Shown here: one piece after another, positions 1-8,844 of the stretch
Layout: each line of letters starts with the position of its first letter
How positions within the stretch are numbered: the stretch's first letter is position 1
Assembly (NCBI RefSeq): GCF_003182135.1
Contig: NZ_QGTL01000005.1
Span: forward strand, 62,001 to 126,000
Length of the DNA: 64,000 nt
Reading direction: 5' to 3'
DNA from: Nocardia neocaledoniensis
Lineage (GTDB): Bacteria > Actinomycetota > Actinomycetes > Mycobacteriales > Mycobacteriaceae
The notes under the pieces: model-generated
Database searches by the model: none
The model's input: the letters and a program-made list of their open reading frames with translations, nothing else
What the model was told of the DNA's origin: nothing
Translations under genes and position numbers: made by a program

Positions 1-157
1 GGACTTCAACGACCGCGCCACTCGTGGCCCGGATCGAACGGACCAGCCCGCGCTCCGGGCCGCTCCACTCCCAGCTCGGCGACGCTCGTCGCCGCAGCGA
101 TTCGAAGATCACCGCTGCCCGGGCGCGCCCCCAGCAGCTCACACTGGAGGTACGACG

Positions 158-1396
158 ATGCGACGTACACGTTGGATCGTGCTCGGCGGGTGTTTTCTCG
201 CCTACCTGTTCGATGCCCTGGAAATCGTCCTGCTGTCGATGGGTCTGCCCGCCATCCGCACGGACATGGGCCTGACGGTCACCCAGGGCGGTCTGCTCGC
301 CACCGCGACCCTGGTCGGTATCGGTGTCAGCAGCGTCTTGGGCGGCTACGTCGCCGACAACTTCGGCCGCAAGAAGGCTCTGCTCGCGTCCTTGGCGACC
401 TTCGGAGCGTTCACCGCCGCCATCGCGGTGGTTCCGAACTTCGAAGTCTTTCTGCTGCTGCGGTTCTTGGCCGGCATCGGCCTGGGCGCGGTGTGGAGCG
501 TGGTCTCGGCCTATGTGGTCGAGACCTTTCCCGAGCAGCAGCGAGGTCGGGCCGCTGCCTTCGTGATCAGCGCGTTTCCCGCCGGCGGAGCCATGGCCGC
601 CACCATATCCGGATGGTTCCTGCCCGACTGGCGGCTGATGTTCCTGGTCGCCGGCGTCGCGGTCGTGCTGCCGATCGCCATCGTGGCGATCTTCTTCTCC
701 GAGTCGGCCACCTGGGCCGAGCAGAAGGCTCACAGCACCGACGAGGTTGTCTCCGTGCGTGACGTGCTGGGCTCCTCGCTGCGCCGACGCACCCTGCTGG
801 GCACGCTCATGGCGGCGCTGGCGCTGTTCGGCTACTGGGGCGCGATGACGTGGCTGCCCACCTACCTCACCACCGAACGCGGGCTCGACAAGGGATCGGT
901 CGCGCTGTTCGTCACCATCGTCAACCTCGGAATGTTCGCCGGCTACAACGGGTTCGGCTTCCTCGCCGACCGCATCGGCCGCCACCGCACCATCGTGATC
1001 ACCCTGTTCGGTGTCGCGGCGACACTGCCGATCTACGCGCTGACCACCGACCTGACCGCGCTGCTGTGGCTGGGCCCCTGCTTCGGCGCCTTCACCGCCT
1101 TCTTCGGCCTGTTCGGTTCCTACCTCGGCGAACTGTTCCCCACCCGTGCCCGCGCCACCGGCGCCGGATTCTGCTTCAACGTCGGCCGCGGCGTCTCGGC
1201 GCTGGCACCGTTCATCCTGGCCGGCCTCGCCGCCAGTATCGGCTTCCAGGGTGGGCTGGTCCTCTGCGCGGGATTCTTCGCCTTGGCCGCGGTCGTGGCG
1301 CTGCTGCTGCCCCGCACCGAAGACGTCACGGTGACCGACGACGCCCCAGCGGCACCAGTCATCGATCCCCGCGACGGAGCCACCGCCAAGGCATGA
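158..1396 (+). CDS. MFS transporter, aromatic acid/metabolite:H+ symporter type
   Basis: This 412-aa integral membrane protein has about 12 hydrophobic segments and probably imports a small organic acid by proton symport. The loop between helices 2 and 3 carries the MFS signature (ADNFGRKKALL, about residues 66-76), and a matching loop (ADRIGRHRTI) occurs in the second half. The start is an ATG preceded by GGAGG at 145-149. A strong hairpin follows the stop, and a zinc dehydrogenase lies 84 bp downstream on the same strand, so transporter and dehydrogenase may handle the same substrate. The substrate cannot be read from the sequence. The C-terminal 25 residues are polar and cytoplasmic. Confidence 0.85.
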   Translation: MRRTRWIVLGGCFLAYLFDALEIVLLSMGLPAIRTDMGLTVTQGGLLATATLVGIGVSSVLGGYVADNFGRKKALLASLATFGAFTAAIAVVPNFEVFLLLRFLAGIGLGAVWSVVSAYVVETFPEQQRGRAAAFVISAFPAGGAMAATISGWFLPDWRLMFLVAGVAVVLPIAIVAIFFSESATWAEQKAHSTDEVVSVRDVLGSSLRRRTLLGTLMAALALFGYWGAMTWLPTYLTTERGLDKGSVALFVTIVNLGMFAGYNGFGFLADRIGRHRTIVITLFGVAATLPIYALTTDLTALLWLGPCFGAFTAFFGLFGSYLGELFPTRARATGAGFCFNVGRGVSALAPFILAGLAASIGFQGGLVLCAGFFALAAVVALLLPRTEDVTVTDDAPAAPVIDPRDGATAKA

Positions 1397-1401
1397 CGCG
1401 C

Positions 1402-1440
1402 CAGGTCCGGGCCGGTCGGCAGCCCGCCGGCCCGGACCTG
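1402..1440. terminator. Strong hairpin between MFS and dehydrogenase genes
   Basis: A perfect 14-bp inverted repeat (CAGGTCCGGGCCGG at 1402-1415 and its complement at 1427-1440) encloses an 11-nt loop, 5 bp after the MFS stop codon. There is no T-tract, which is usual for intrinsic terminators in GC-rich actinobacteria. It may only attenuate transcription into the next gene. Confidence 0.6.
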
Positions 1441-1480
1441 CACTCGAGTACGAGACATCCAGACGACGAAAGACACCGCT

Positions 1481-2545
1481 GTGCCATCGACAATGCGAGC
1501 CGCCCTCTATCACGGTCCCCGCGACATCCGGATCGAGGAGGTCGCCATCCCTACGCTCAGCCCGGGTGAAGTGCTGGTGAAGGTCCTGCGGTCGGGGATC
1601 TGCGGCACCGATGCCGGCGAATGGGTCGCCGGGCCCAAGGTCTTTCCCGTGCACCACCGCCATCCACACAGTGGCCACCTCGGGCCACTCATCCCCGGGC
1701 ACGAATTCGTCGGCGAAATCGTGAAGTCCCACCCAGAGGCCATGCTCCTGCCCGGCACCCTCGTCGCCAGCGGGGCAGGGATCTGGTGTGGCGAATGCCG
1801 TCGTTGCCGCGAAGGCCGCGCCAACAAATGCTTGCGATACCGCACCCTCGGGCTCAACGTCCACGGCGGGATGGCCGAATACGTTGCCGTTCCCTGCGCG
1901 ACACTGCGCGCGCTGCCGACCGGACTGGATACCGACCATGCCGCGCTCGCCCAGCCCCTGGCCGTCGGCATCCACGCCGCGCGCCGCGCCGGCGCGGTCA
2001 CCGGTGACCGCGTCGCGGTCATCGGCGCGGGCGCGATCGGCTCGTTCGTCCTGGCCGGACTGCGTCATCTCGGCGACTACCAGATTGCCGTGATCGATAT
2101 CGCCGCATCCCGCCTGGCGCGGGCGAAACGCCTCGGCGCGGATATCACCCTGACCGCGTCCGGCGCGCTGACCGAAGAACTCACCGACGCCTTCGACGGC
2201 GCCCGGCCCGACGTCGTGATCGAGGCCAGCGGCGCACCCGGCCAGCTGGCGCTGGCACTGGACCTGGTCACCGACGGCGGCCGAGTCGAGGCCGTCGGCA
2301 TCCCGAAGCAGAAACCCGAGATCGACCTGCACTCGATGATCTTCCGCGAAATCACCCTCGAGACGACCCTCGCACACATCTGCGACACCGACCTGCCCGC
2401 CGCGCTGCGAATCCTCGCCGAGAACCCCACGCTGGGACAGGAATTCGCCGAGCCGGCGGTCGGGCTGGAGAAGCTCGGCGACTGCCTGGACCGCCTCGCC
2501 GCCGGGCAGGTCGAGGGCAAGATCCTCATCGACCCCACCGTCTGA
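1481..2545 (+). CDS. Zinc-dependent alcohol/polyol dehydrogenase (MDR family)
   Basis: This 354-aa medium-chain dehydrogenase oxidises an alcohol with NAD(P)+. It shows the catalytic zinc residues in GICGTD (about residues 40-45) and PGHEF, the four-cysteine structural zinc site CGECRRCREGRANKC, and a Rossmann motif IGAGAIGSF. An insertion rich in His and Pro after the first zinc ligand resembles the butanediol/threonine dehydrogenase branch. The start could be GTG at 1481 or ATG at 1493, and neither has a clear ribosome binding site. It follows an MFS importer, which suggests uptake followed by oxidation of one substrate. The substrate is not identifiable. Confidence 0.85.
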   Translation: MPSTMRAALYHGPRDIRIEEVAIPTLSPGEVLVKVLRSGICGTDAGEWVAGPKVFPVHHRHPHSGHLGPLIPGHEFVGEIVKSHPEAMLLPGTLVASGAGIWCGECRRCREGRANKCLRYRTLGLNVHGGMAEYVAVPCATLRALPTGLDTDHAALAQPLAVGIHAARRAGAVTGDRVAVIGAGAIGSFVLAGLRHLGDYQIAVIDIAASRLARAKRLGADITLTASGALTEELTDAFDGARPDVVIEASGAPGQLALALDLVTDGGRVEAVGIPKQKPEIDLHSMIFREITLETTLAHICDTDLPAALRILAENPTLGQEFAEPAVGLEKLGDCLDRLAAGQVEGKILIDPTV

Positions 2546-2969
2546 TCGGCAGGCATCCCCCACGACAGAGGAGGTCGTTTGTTGCGCTGAGTACTACTTA
2601 CCGACGGATTTGGGTCGTCTCTCGTCATGCTGGTCGTAGGCGTCATCCGGCCAGAGAAGATCTGTGGACCGATCTGTCGCCATCGATGGTCTCGGCGTCT
2701 CGGTCGGAGGCGAGGATCAGCTCACCGCGATCCGGTCGAGATCCTCGCTGTCTGAAGGGTTCTTGTGTGCATTGACCGCGACGTCCACCTGCCCGCCGGT
2801 TGGTCTCCGCTCGCGCGCGAGTGCCGACGAGGAGACGGACGTGGCATGGCTGGGTGAAGTAGTGCCATCGCGATGCCGCGGCTGTCGCGGTCGCTCACCT
2901 CGATGACCTGTTGGCCTTCTACTGGGCCCGGGTAGTGTCCCGATCGTCTGGTGGGACAAGATATCCGGC
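2546..2969. other. Non-coding stretch, 424 bp
   Basis: No convincing gene is visible on either strand. Short open frames here lack domains, ribosome binding sites and actinobacterial third-position bias. It probably contains the promoter of the lipoprotein gene that starts at 2970. Confidence 0.4.
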
Positions 2970-3614
2970 ATGTGCTCGTCACTGCGGTCCAGGCCTTGCC
3001 GCCTGCACCAGGTTTCGCGATCGACTGGCTTCATGCTGGGTGCGCTTCTGCTCGGTGTGGGTTCGGCAGCGTGTGGCGGGACGGTGCCCGGGCAGGCCGA
3101 ACCCACGGTCGGCATCGCTGATCCGAAACTCGACACGACAACGCCGAACCTGCCGAAGGTGGGCGATTGCACCGAGATCGACGAATTCGTCCACCATGGA
3201 CCGATCACGGTCATGGACTGCGCCGACCCCGCGGCGACGAAGAAGGTGACGGTGGTGGAGATCGTCACCGACGACCAGAAGCGCACGGTGGACTGCCTGG
3301 ACAAGGAAGTGACGCTGATCATTTCCGGCGTCAAGGACGGTTCTTTGGGTGTGGCTCACGGCTGCGCGGGGCAGAACCTCGCCATCGGACGGTGCTATGT
3401 CCCGATGGTCAGCCTGTTCACCTACGACGCCTCCTGCGCCGACCCCAGTTCGCTTCGGCTGGATCGGACGCTGACCGGAGTCTCCGAGCTTTCGCAGTGT
3501 GATCCGTCGTTCGCCGCCGACGACTACTCCGCCCAGATCAAGTACGTCACCGCGAAGGTTCACAACTTCATCGACAAACGTAGCGGTGTCGCGTATTGCT
3601 TCCGGGAGAAGTGA
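2970..3614 (+). CDS. Exported cysteine-rich protein, probable lipoprotein
   Basis: This 214-aa protein has a basic N-terminus, a hydrophobic stretch (FMLGALLLGVGSAAC) and a cysteine followed by Gly-Gly, which looks like a lipobox although Ser rather than Leu sits at -3. The mature part contains seven to eight cysteines, including a GDC motif near residue 68 and MDCAD, which suggests disulfides in a folded extracellular domain like those of other mycobacterial lipoproteins. ATG at 3033 is an alternative start, but it would remove the basic n-region. No enzymatic motif is visible and the function is unknown. It stands alone between non-coding stretches. Confidence 0.65.
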   Translation: MCSSLRSRPCRLHQVSRSTGFMLGALLLGVGSAACGGTVPGQAEPTVGIADPKLDTTTPNLPKVGDCTEIDEFVHHGPITVMDCADPAATKKVTVVEIVTDDQKRTVDCLDKEVTLIISGVKDGSLGVAHGCAGQNLAIGRCYVPMVSLFTYDASCADPSSLRLDRTLTGVSELSQCDPSFAADDYSAQIKYVTAKVHNFIDKRSGVAYCFREK

Positions 3615-3861
3615 ACACTGCCAGCTGAGCTTGATCGGCCGAGTGAAAGTGTTCTGGCAGAACCTGTCCGAAAAGGGATCCCCGCGTGAGCGAGGATGAG
3701 CCCTTGCCCGGGGATGATTTACAACGACCGCTTCCGGTGCCCCACGCGAAGGGGGAGTTACCCTCGCAGCAGCGCACTCGCGGCGCGTTCAGTGGCACCC
3801 GTTCGCGCCTGACTTCGAGGGCTCGTCGGTCGGGGAAAGCTGCTCGCGCGGAGTGCGTGGG

Positions 3862-4491
3862 CTAGCGGGGAGCGTAGGCCGCCAGGAAGGTGTCCACCGC
3901 CGCGTCGGCGATGGCCGTCAACTCGGCGTTCGTCGTCTCGCGGGTGCCCAAACGAGTCCGCGCTTCCAGCGGGCCGGTGAGCAGGGCGAGCAGCTGCTCG
4001 GCGGCGATCCCGGGCTCGCGCGTATGTAGGTGACCGGCCAGCGTGAGCCGGGCCAGGCGATCGGCCAGTGTCTCGGCGAGCATGCGGGAGGTTCGGTCCT
4101 GGGCGGTCTCGGCCAGGTCGGGGAAGGTCCCCACCTGGGCGAAGGTGAGAGTGCGCAAGGCGCGAGCACGGTCACCGTGACACACCTTCAGTAGCTGCAA
4201 CGCCGAATCCCGAAGTGCTGCTTCAGGATTGCCGTCAAGGTCGCGCAACCCCGCGATGGCGCCGAGGCATTCGGCGCCGACGGTGTCCGCCGCCGCCTCC
4301 ACGGCGTGGCGCAGCAGTGTTTCCTTGTCGCTGAGGTGGTTGTAGACGGTGTGTTTGGCGACGCCTGCCGCATCGGCGATCTCCTGCACGCAGGCCTGCG
4401 CGTACCCGCGATGCGCGAACACCGTCAGCGCCGACTCGAGAATGGCGCGCCGCTTGTCGATCCGACCTCGCCCGGTCGCTGCTGCCGTCAT
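3862..4491 (-). CDS. TetR/AcrR family regulator, paralogue of the one at 10698
   Basis: This is a 209-aa one-component regulator. The N-terminal HTH (about residues 10-57) reads GRIDKRRAIL then AGVAKHTVYNHLSDKETLL, and the C-terminal domain carries a ligand pocket. The HTH and the region before it are nearly identical to those of the TetR at 10698-11354, which predicts the same DNA target. It is divergent from a Dabb protein gene, and a perfect 18-bp palindrome (4542-4559) lies in the 92-bp gap. It most likely represses itself and the Dabb gene. The ligand is unknown. Confidence 0.9.
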   Translation of the reverse strand: MTAAATGRGRIDKRRAILESALTVFAHRGYAQACVQEIADAAGVAKHTVYNHLSDKETLLRHAVEAAADTVGAECLGAIAGLRDLDGNPEAALRDSALQLLKVCHGDRARALRTLTFAQVGTFPDLAETAQDRTSRMLAETLADRLARLTLAGHLHTREPGIAAEQLLALLTGPLEARTRLGTRETTNAELTAIADAAVDTFLAAYAPR

Positions 4492-4541
4492 GGGCCAATG
4501 CTATGCGCTGCCCTTGTCAACGCACTAGGTTGGCTATTAAA

Positions 4542-4559
4542 TTGCACTCGTCAGTGCAA
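4542..4559. promoter_or_regulatory. TetR operator, perfect 7-4-7 palindrome
   Basis: TTGCACT, a 4-nt spacer CGTC, then AGTGCAA form a perfect dyad in the divergent tetR/Dabb promoter, 24 bp before the Dabb ATG. Almost the same sequence (TTGAACTCGCCAGTTCAC on the minus strand) recurs at 11445-11462 before the operon that faces the paralogous TetR. Confidence 0.75.
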
Positions 4560-4583
4560 GTTCTATGCCGTCAGGAGGCAGAG

Positions 4584-4985
4584 ATGATCGTTCACCAGCT
4601 GCGGTTCAAGTTCCGCGAGGACGCCACCGAGGAGCACAAGGAGGCCGTGCTGGCACTCATGCGGCGCACGGCATCGGTGGAATCGGTGTCCTTCGGGATC
4701 GTCGGCAGGCATCTGGGCGATCCGTCCGAAGGCCTGACCCATGCTTACTGCGTCGGCTTGGCCGATATCGACGCGGTGGAGCGATACATGCACGACCCGG
4801 TTCATCTCGCCGGCGATCCGCAGATCATCCCGCACCTCGACACGCTCGTCATCGGACCGGACGCGTCCGACGACCCGGACCCCGAGCTCGCCGGGAAACT
4901 GCAGGCGCTGCACGAACGCAAACTGGCCGAGTACCCGGAATGGGCGCGGCTGATGGGCACGATCCCGCAGGTGCGTATCGCCTAG
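4584..4985 (+). CDS. Dabb (stress-responsive A/B barrel) domain protein
   Basis: This 133-aa protein matches the dimeric alpha/beta-barrel Dabb fold: an opening strand IVHQLRFKFRE, a helix that follows, and a later segment with GLTHAYCVGLADIDAVERYMHDPVH, which is the family's characteristic middle. Dabb proteins include small cyclases, olivetolic-acid-cyclase-like enzymes and stress proteins, and the exact role here is unknown. The start is fixed by AGGAGG at 4573-4578, just upstream of ATG 4584. It is divergent from a TetR with a perfect operator in between, so it is probably induced by a small molecule. Confidence 0.8.
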   Translation: MIVHQLRFKFREDATEEHKEAVLALMRRTASVESVSFGIVGRHLGDPSEGLTHAYCVGLADIDAVERYMHDPVHLAGDPQIIPHLDTLVIGPDASDDPDPELAGKLQALHERKLAEYPEWARLMGTIPQVRIA

Positions 4986-5125
4986 CCGAACACCGGGGGA
5001 ACGGTCAGGCGGGCCGCTCTCACCGACTCCGGCCGTGCCGAGGAATGGCGCTCGCGTGTGTATCCCGTTGCCGCCGCACCACTCTCGTTCTCGACCTGCG
5101 AGGCGGATGTCGATGCGGTGCGCGG

Positions 5126-5722
5126 ATGTCGGGCGCTGTTCCTACAATCCGGGGCGTGACGCTCACTCTCGCCGATCTCGTCGGCTACACCGATCGGGGC
5201 CTCGACACCGACCTCGCCCGCTGGTTCCCCGACGCCGAACGGGTCGCCATCCCCGCCGAAACCCGTTCGGTTGCCTCGTTTCTCGAGAAGCTGGCCCCTG
5301 CCGATGCCGCGGCACTGGCGGCCTTCGACCGCCGGGTCCGCTCCGGTGGGCTGGCACAGTTCCTCGACATCTTCGACTGGTCCTACGCGTTCGACTTCGC
5401 AGGCAACGGCCGCACCATTCTCGATGGCGACTACACCACCGAACTCACCGACGAGGACGTGTTCTCTCTCGGTGCCGACGGCGGCGGCAATCTCTACGTC
5501 GTCCTCGCCAATGGCCAGGTCGCGGTGTGGTTCCATGAGGAGGACGTGCTCGAGGACGGGACGCGTTTCGACAACCTCGACGTCTTCCTCTGGTCCTACG
5601 TGCGCTATCGAGCGGTGCGGGCGGGCAAGCTCGCCCGCACCGATGTCGAGGCCGATTTCATCGCGCTCGGCCAGGACGGCGCACTGGCCGAGGACCTGGG
5701 GCTGCTGAGCATGATGGCCTGA
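5126..5722 (+). CDS. Hypothetical protein with SMI1/KNR4 (SUKH)-like features
   Basis: This is an acidic protein of about 198 aa. The core (about residues 110-165) contains FSLGADGGGNLYVVLANGQV followed by FHEED, which resembles the SUKH signature of a glycine-rich turn, a strand and a His-Glu pair. SUKH proteins are often immunity proteins against secreted toxins, but no toxin gene is adjacent. ATG 5126 and GTG 5156 are both possible starts. The assignment to SUKH is by eye and tentative. A second, broken SUKH gene lies at 21342-21673. Confidence 0.55.
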   Translation: MSGAVPTIRGVTLTLADLVGYTDRGLDTDLARWFPDAERVAIPAETRSVASFLEKLAPADAAALAAFDRRVRSGGLAQFLDIFDWSYAFDFAGNGRTILDGDYTTELTDEDVFSLGADGGGNLYVVLANGQVAVWFHEEDVLEDGTRFDNLDVFLWSYVRYRAVRAGKLARTDVEADFIALGQDGALAEDLGLLSMMA

Positions 5723-5835
5723 GTGCCTCGTCGCCGTGGCCGCGCGGTGGTTCCACGCCGTCGCACCCGGTCGGCGGGCCCAGTGGCGCAGCACTTTCGG
5801 GGTGGATCCCGAGGTGGTCGATCCGCCGTCATGCC

Positions 5836-7281
5836 CTACGCAAACCGCGCCGCGTCCGCGCGGTCGGCGGCCTCGCGGCCGGCGACGCGGCCGAAGGCCA
5901 GGGCGTCGGCGATGTGGAATCCACCGTCCTTGGCCCAGCTGTAGGTCGAGCTCACCTCGCCGGCGGCATACAGCCCGGCGATCGCCGCGCCGTCCACGTC
6001 GAGGACGCGGGCGCGGCCGTCGCGCCGGGGGCCGCCGTTGCTCCAGCCGAGCAGTGGCGCGACCTCGAGCACATAGAACGGGGGCTGCGAGACCGGCGCC
6101 AGGGTCCGCGGTGAGCGGCCGAAGCTGTCGTCGTGGCCGGCTTCGCAGGCCTTGTTGTATCGGGCGACGGTACGTTCCAGCGTCGCCGGTTCGACATCGA
6201 TGAGCTCGGCGAGCTCGGCGAGGGAATCCGCGCGCCGGATCAGCCCGCGGTCGATCTCCGCGCTGTTGTCGGCGCTCCAGCTGAAGTCCTCCATCAACAG
6301 CTTCCACCCCACCGGCAGCACCTCCCGGCTCGGGCTCAACGGGCCGGCTGCGCGCATCCGCTCATCGAAGTTCAGGTGAAACCGGCGCTGCGGAAACAAC
6401 TCCAGCTCACCGTTGCGGTAGATGTGGCCGTGGCGGTTCTCGGCGGTCTCGTCGACGAACCGCAGGCCGTCCGCGCCGACGAAGAGATAGTGGTGGGCGG
6501 CCCATAGCGCGAGGAAGGCACCGGGTCCCGCGTCGATGCGCACACCGGTGATCGTCATCATGTTTCCCATGTGCCACAGGTCCGCGCCCAGGCGCTGGGC
6601 CATGCGGTGGCCGTCGCCGGTGCTGTGCGGCGATCCCCAGATCGGCGCATCGCTGAGGCCGAGGTGGTCCCGGACCATCCGCGGGTTCGCGGCGAAACCG
6701 CCCGTCGCCAGCACGACACCACCTTGCGCGCGGATCCGCCGTCCGTCACCGGTCTGCACTCCTGTCACCCCACCGGACTCGGCGAGCAGTTCCGTGGCAG
6801 GGGTGCGGAACCGGACCTCGATGCCACGGTCGGTGAGCGCGCCGAGCAGGAAGTCGTAGAGCAGGAAGTTGCCCATCCGGGCGCCGACGGTGTCCATGCC
6901 GGCATAGCAGTCGCTGCCGTCGAGTCCCAGGTACTCGGCCTCGGTGTGGTACTGCGCGCTCGCGCCCACCTCGGCACCCAACTCCCGAAGCCAGGTGGAA
7001 TTGAGTGCGGTCTCGCGAGCCCACGCCTCGACGACGTCCTCGGCGACCGGAAACGGCCCGCACAGTGAACGGAGGAAGACCGCCGCCCGTTCCGGGTCCC
7101 TGTTGATGAACCAGCCCGCGCCGGACACCCGGGTGTTGCCACCGGCGGTGGCCGGGTCCGCCTTCTCCAGCACGACGACCCGCGCACCCGCGGCGTGCGC
7201 GCTCAACGCCGCGGCGGCTCCGGCCGCCCCGGCCCCGAGGACCACCACATCGAATTCTTCGTCGAATCGCACAGCACCCAT
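5836..7281 (-). CDS. FAD-dependent dehydrogenase, fumarate reductase/KstD/TcuA-like flavoprotein
   Basis: This 481-aa flavoprotein begins with a dinucleotide-binding motif VVVLGAGAAGAAAAL (about residues 11-25) and then GGNTRVSGAGW, which is typical of the succinate dehydrogenase/fumarate reductase flavoprotein fold. The second FAD segment near the C-terminus reads GLYAAGEVSSTYSW. Members remove two hydrogens next to a carbonyl or carboxyl group (3-ketosteroids, tricarballylate), and the substrate is not readable here. The start ATG at 7281 has GGAAAGGGG upstream. On the same strand upstream lie a frameshifted rhodanese and a deleted SnoaL gene, so this may be the last intact member of a decaying operon. 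Confidence 0.85.
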   Translation of the reverse strand: MGAVRFDEEFDVVVLGAGAAGAAAALSAHAAGARVVVLEKADPATAGGNTRVSGAGWFINRDPERAAVFLRSLCGPFPVAEDVVEAWARETALNSTWLRELGAEVGASAQYHTEAEYLGLDGSDCYAGMDTVGARMGNFLLYDFLLGALTDRGIEVRFRTPATELLAESGGVTGVQTGDGRRIRAQGGVVLATGGFAANPRMVRDHLGLSDAPIWGSPHSTGDGHRMAQRLGADLWHMGNMMTITGVRIDAGPGAFLALWAAHHYLFVGADGLRFVDETAENRHGHIYRNGELELFPQRRFHLNFDERMRAAGPLSPSREVLPVGWKLLMEDFSWSADNSAEIDRGLIRRADSLAELAELIDVEPATLERTVARYNKACEAGHDDSFGRSPRTLAPVSQPPFYVLEVAPLLGWSNGGPRRDGRARVLDVDGAAIAGLYAAGEVSSTYSWAKDGGFHIADALAFGRVAGREAADRADAARFA

Positions 7282-7568
7282 AGCGAATCCCCTTTCCGGG
7301 CCGGTGATGTCCTCGCGGAACACGGCCAGGGTGCCCGGCCGGCCGACTGCTCGGGTGCGGCGCATCCCTCTCAGTGGGAGCCCCGGTGACGAGTTCGACG
7401 GATTCGAGGTGCCGGCAGCGCAAAGCCTTCGCACGGTGCGCGTCTTCGTCCGGAAGCGTGCGGTCTGAGGTGCTGGTGCCGGATCGGCTGGGGTGGTGGA
7501 GCAGCGGTGGACCTCGCTCTGCGGCGGCCGGTGTTCCGCGCCCCGGGGACGCATCCGCGGTGTCGGCG

Positions 7569-8035
7569 TCAGGCATCGTGCTCGCCTGGGGTCAGGGGAA
7601 GCGCGGGATCTGCGGTCCATGCGCTGAGGGAGCCGTCGTAGACGGCGGCATCTTCCCGGCCGACCGAGGCCAGGGCGTGAGCGACGCTGGTGGCCGCGAC
7701 TCCGCCGGCGCAATAGGCGACTGGGATGATCGCAGGGTCGAGCAGGCCTGCCGCGGTGAACAGGGTGTGCAGTTCACCGACAGGGCGCAGGGCTCCGGTT
7801 GCCGGGTTTCGAACACGGTCGACAGGAAGGTTGATGCTGCCGGGAATATGGCCGGGACGGGCGAAGATCTCCGTCTCGCCGCGGCGGCGAAACGCTCGGA
7901 GTCCGGTGCGGTGGAGGGTTGGTCGGCGTCCGGATCGGCGAAGTCGGCGCTCGCGTCGACGACGACGAGTCCCGGCTCGCCGAGGCGTTCGCGGAGCCAG
8001 GAGACGGACACGACGTGGGGGATGGACCGACCCAT
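7569..8035 (-). pseudogene. Rhodanese-like sulfurtransferase interrupted by a frameshift
   Basis: The N-terminal part reads in one frame from ATG 8035 (PHVVSVSWLRERLGEPG, then VVVDAS), with GGAGGTCA just upstream. The C-terminal part reads in another frame: RPGHIPGSINLP, the active-site loop VAYCAGGVAATS, and YDGSLSAW. The switch falls in a GC run near 7878-7890 and fits loss of one base. Rejoined, the product would be a single-domain rhodanese of about 155 aa with its catalytic cysteine. Either the gene is dead or the sequence has an error in the run. An adjacent broken SnoaL gene favours real decay. Confidence 0.7.
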
Positions 8036-8410
8036 GCTGACCTCCGATAGTGCTGGTGCGCAGTGCTTCCCGAATCGTCATCGGGCGTACTGCTGCCAGC
8101 CGCGCGAAGCGCCACCGGCCGTCCTCCCGGACGTACTCGTCGGTGAACTTGCCTGCCGCGAAGGAGCTTTCGGTAGCGGCAGGCCGGCGAAGTAGGCCGC
8201 GATCGCGTCCCGGCCCCGCGCCTGGCCGAGATGGCGGTAGTCGAGATGGGCGTCGGCGCTGAACAATTCGCCGTCCTCGGCCCACCTGCCCTCGTTGATG
8301 CGGCGCGGCAGGTCATCGCGCAGGGCGTTGAGTGCGCGGACAGTCTCGAGCGTCTCGAGGCGTTCAGTGAGCAGCTTGACCTGCTCGACCAGTTCCAGGA
8401 CTTCCGACAT
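8036..8410 (-). pseudogene. SnoaL/NTF2-like protein with internal deletion and frameshift
   Basis: From ATG 8410 the frame encodes a normal NTF2-like beginning (SEVLELVEQVKLLTERLETL, then DDLPRRINEGRWAEDGELF and GRDAIAAYFAGLP). It then jumps, in another frame, to the family's C-terminal part (ATESSFAAGKFTDEYVREDG, then RWRFARL). The middle of the domain, roughly 40-50 residues in intact relatives, is missing at about 8180, and the C-terminus runs into the rhodanese start. This is a true deletion, not just a base-call error. Intact SnoaL proteins are small cyclase/isomerase-like or hydratase-like enzymes. Confidence 0.65.
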
Positions 8411-8658
8411 CGCGTGGCGCCTCTCGCTCGAACCGCACCGGAGCAGATTCCTCCCGCGGCGTGTCATCGGCCGATCGGGAGCCTCCGGGAAACCTCGGCC
8501 ATGTCGTTTCCGGACCGGGCTGAATTCACCTTGGCACGGGTCGTTCGGGTCTCACAAGATCGCGGCGGAAAACCTGCGGACCGACCGTAGGTTTCGCCGG
8601 TCCCGACCGCAGTATTCCGATATCAGATGGACGGACGGGTCATTGTTGTCGGAACATG

Positions 8659-8756
8659 GGTGACAGTTCTTCGGTGAGGTCGGAATTTCGAGCGCAGAAT
8701 TGTCACCGAAGTTATCGAAACAAATGTCACCGATGTCCCCGAACAATGTGGTGACA
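8659..8756. repeat. Four copies of heptamer TGTCACC in both orientations
   Basis: TGTCACC(GA) occurs at 8701 and 8725, 24 bp apart, within an imperfect 25-bp direct repeat. Its complement GGTGACA occurs at 8659 and 8750, and TCGGTGA lies at 8671. The stretch is less GC-rich than its surroundings and lies upstream of the minus-strand SnoaL/rhodanese remnants. It could be a regulator-binding array. The rest of 8411-8788 shows no gene. Confidence 0.45.
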
Positions 8757-8788
8757 GCAGTTGCTTTCGATCTCGGCGCACACAGAAT

Positions 8789-8820
8789 TCGGGCCGGACT
8801 CGACAGCGAGTCCGGCCCGA
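8789..8820 (-). terminator. Intrinsic terminator-like hairpin
   Basis: A perfect 14-bp stem (TCGGGCCGGACTCG and its complement) with a 4-nt loop ACAG lies 24 bp beyond the stop of the minus-strand SnoaL-like gene at 8845. It lacks a long T-tract but is otherwise ideal. Confidence 0.7.
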
Positions 8821-8844
8821 TCCCGCGCCGCCGACCGGGGGCCT

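Noticed and set aside
1..157. An 83-codon frame at the left edge
   Set aside because: It runs out of frame into the MFS gene and has no homology features. The region is better explained as leader sequence.
2664..2906. Possible 80-aa gene upstream of the lipoprotein
   Set aside because: It has no ribosome binding site, no domain and no third-position bias. Other frames there are equally open.
4982..6307. A 441-codon minus-strand frame beside the Dabb and SUKH-like genes
   Set aside because: It is Arg/Gly-rich with no motif, and it overlaps both the SUKH-like gene and the FAD dehydrogenase in another frame.
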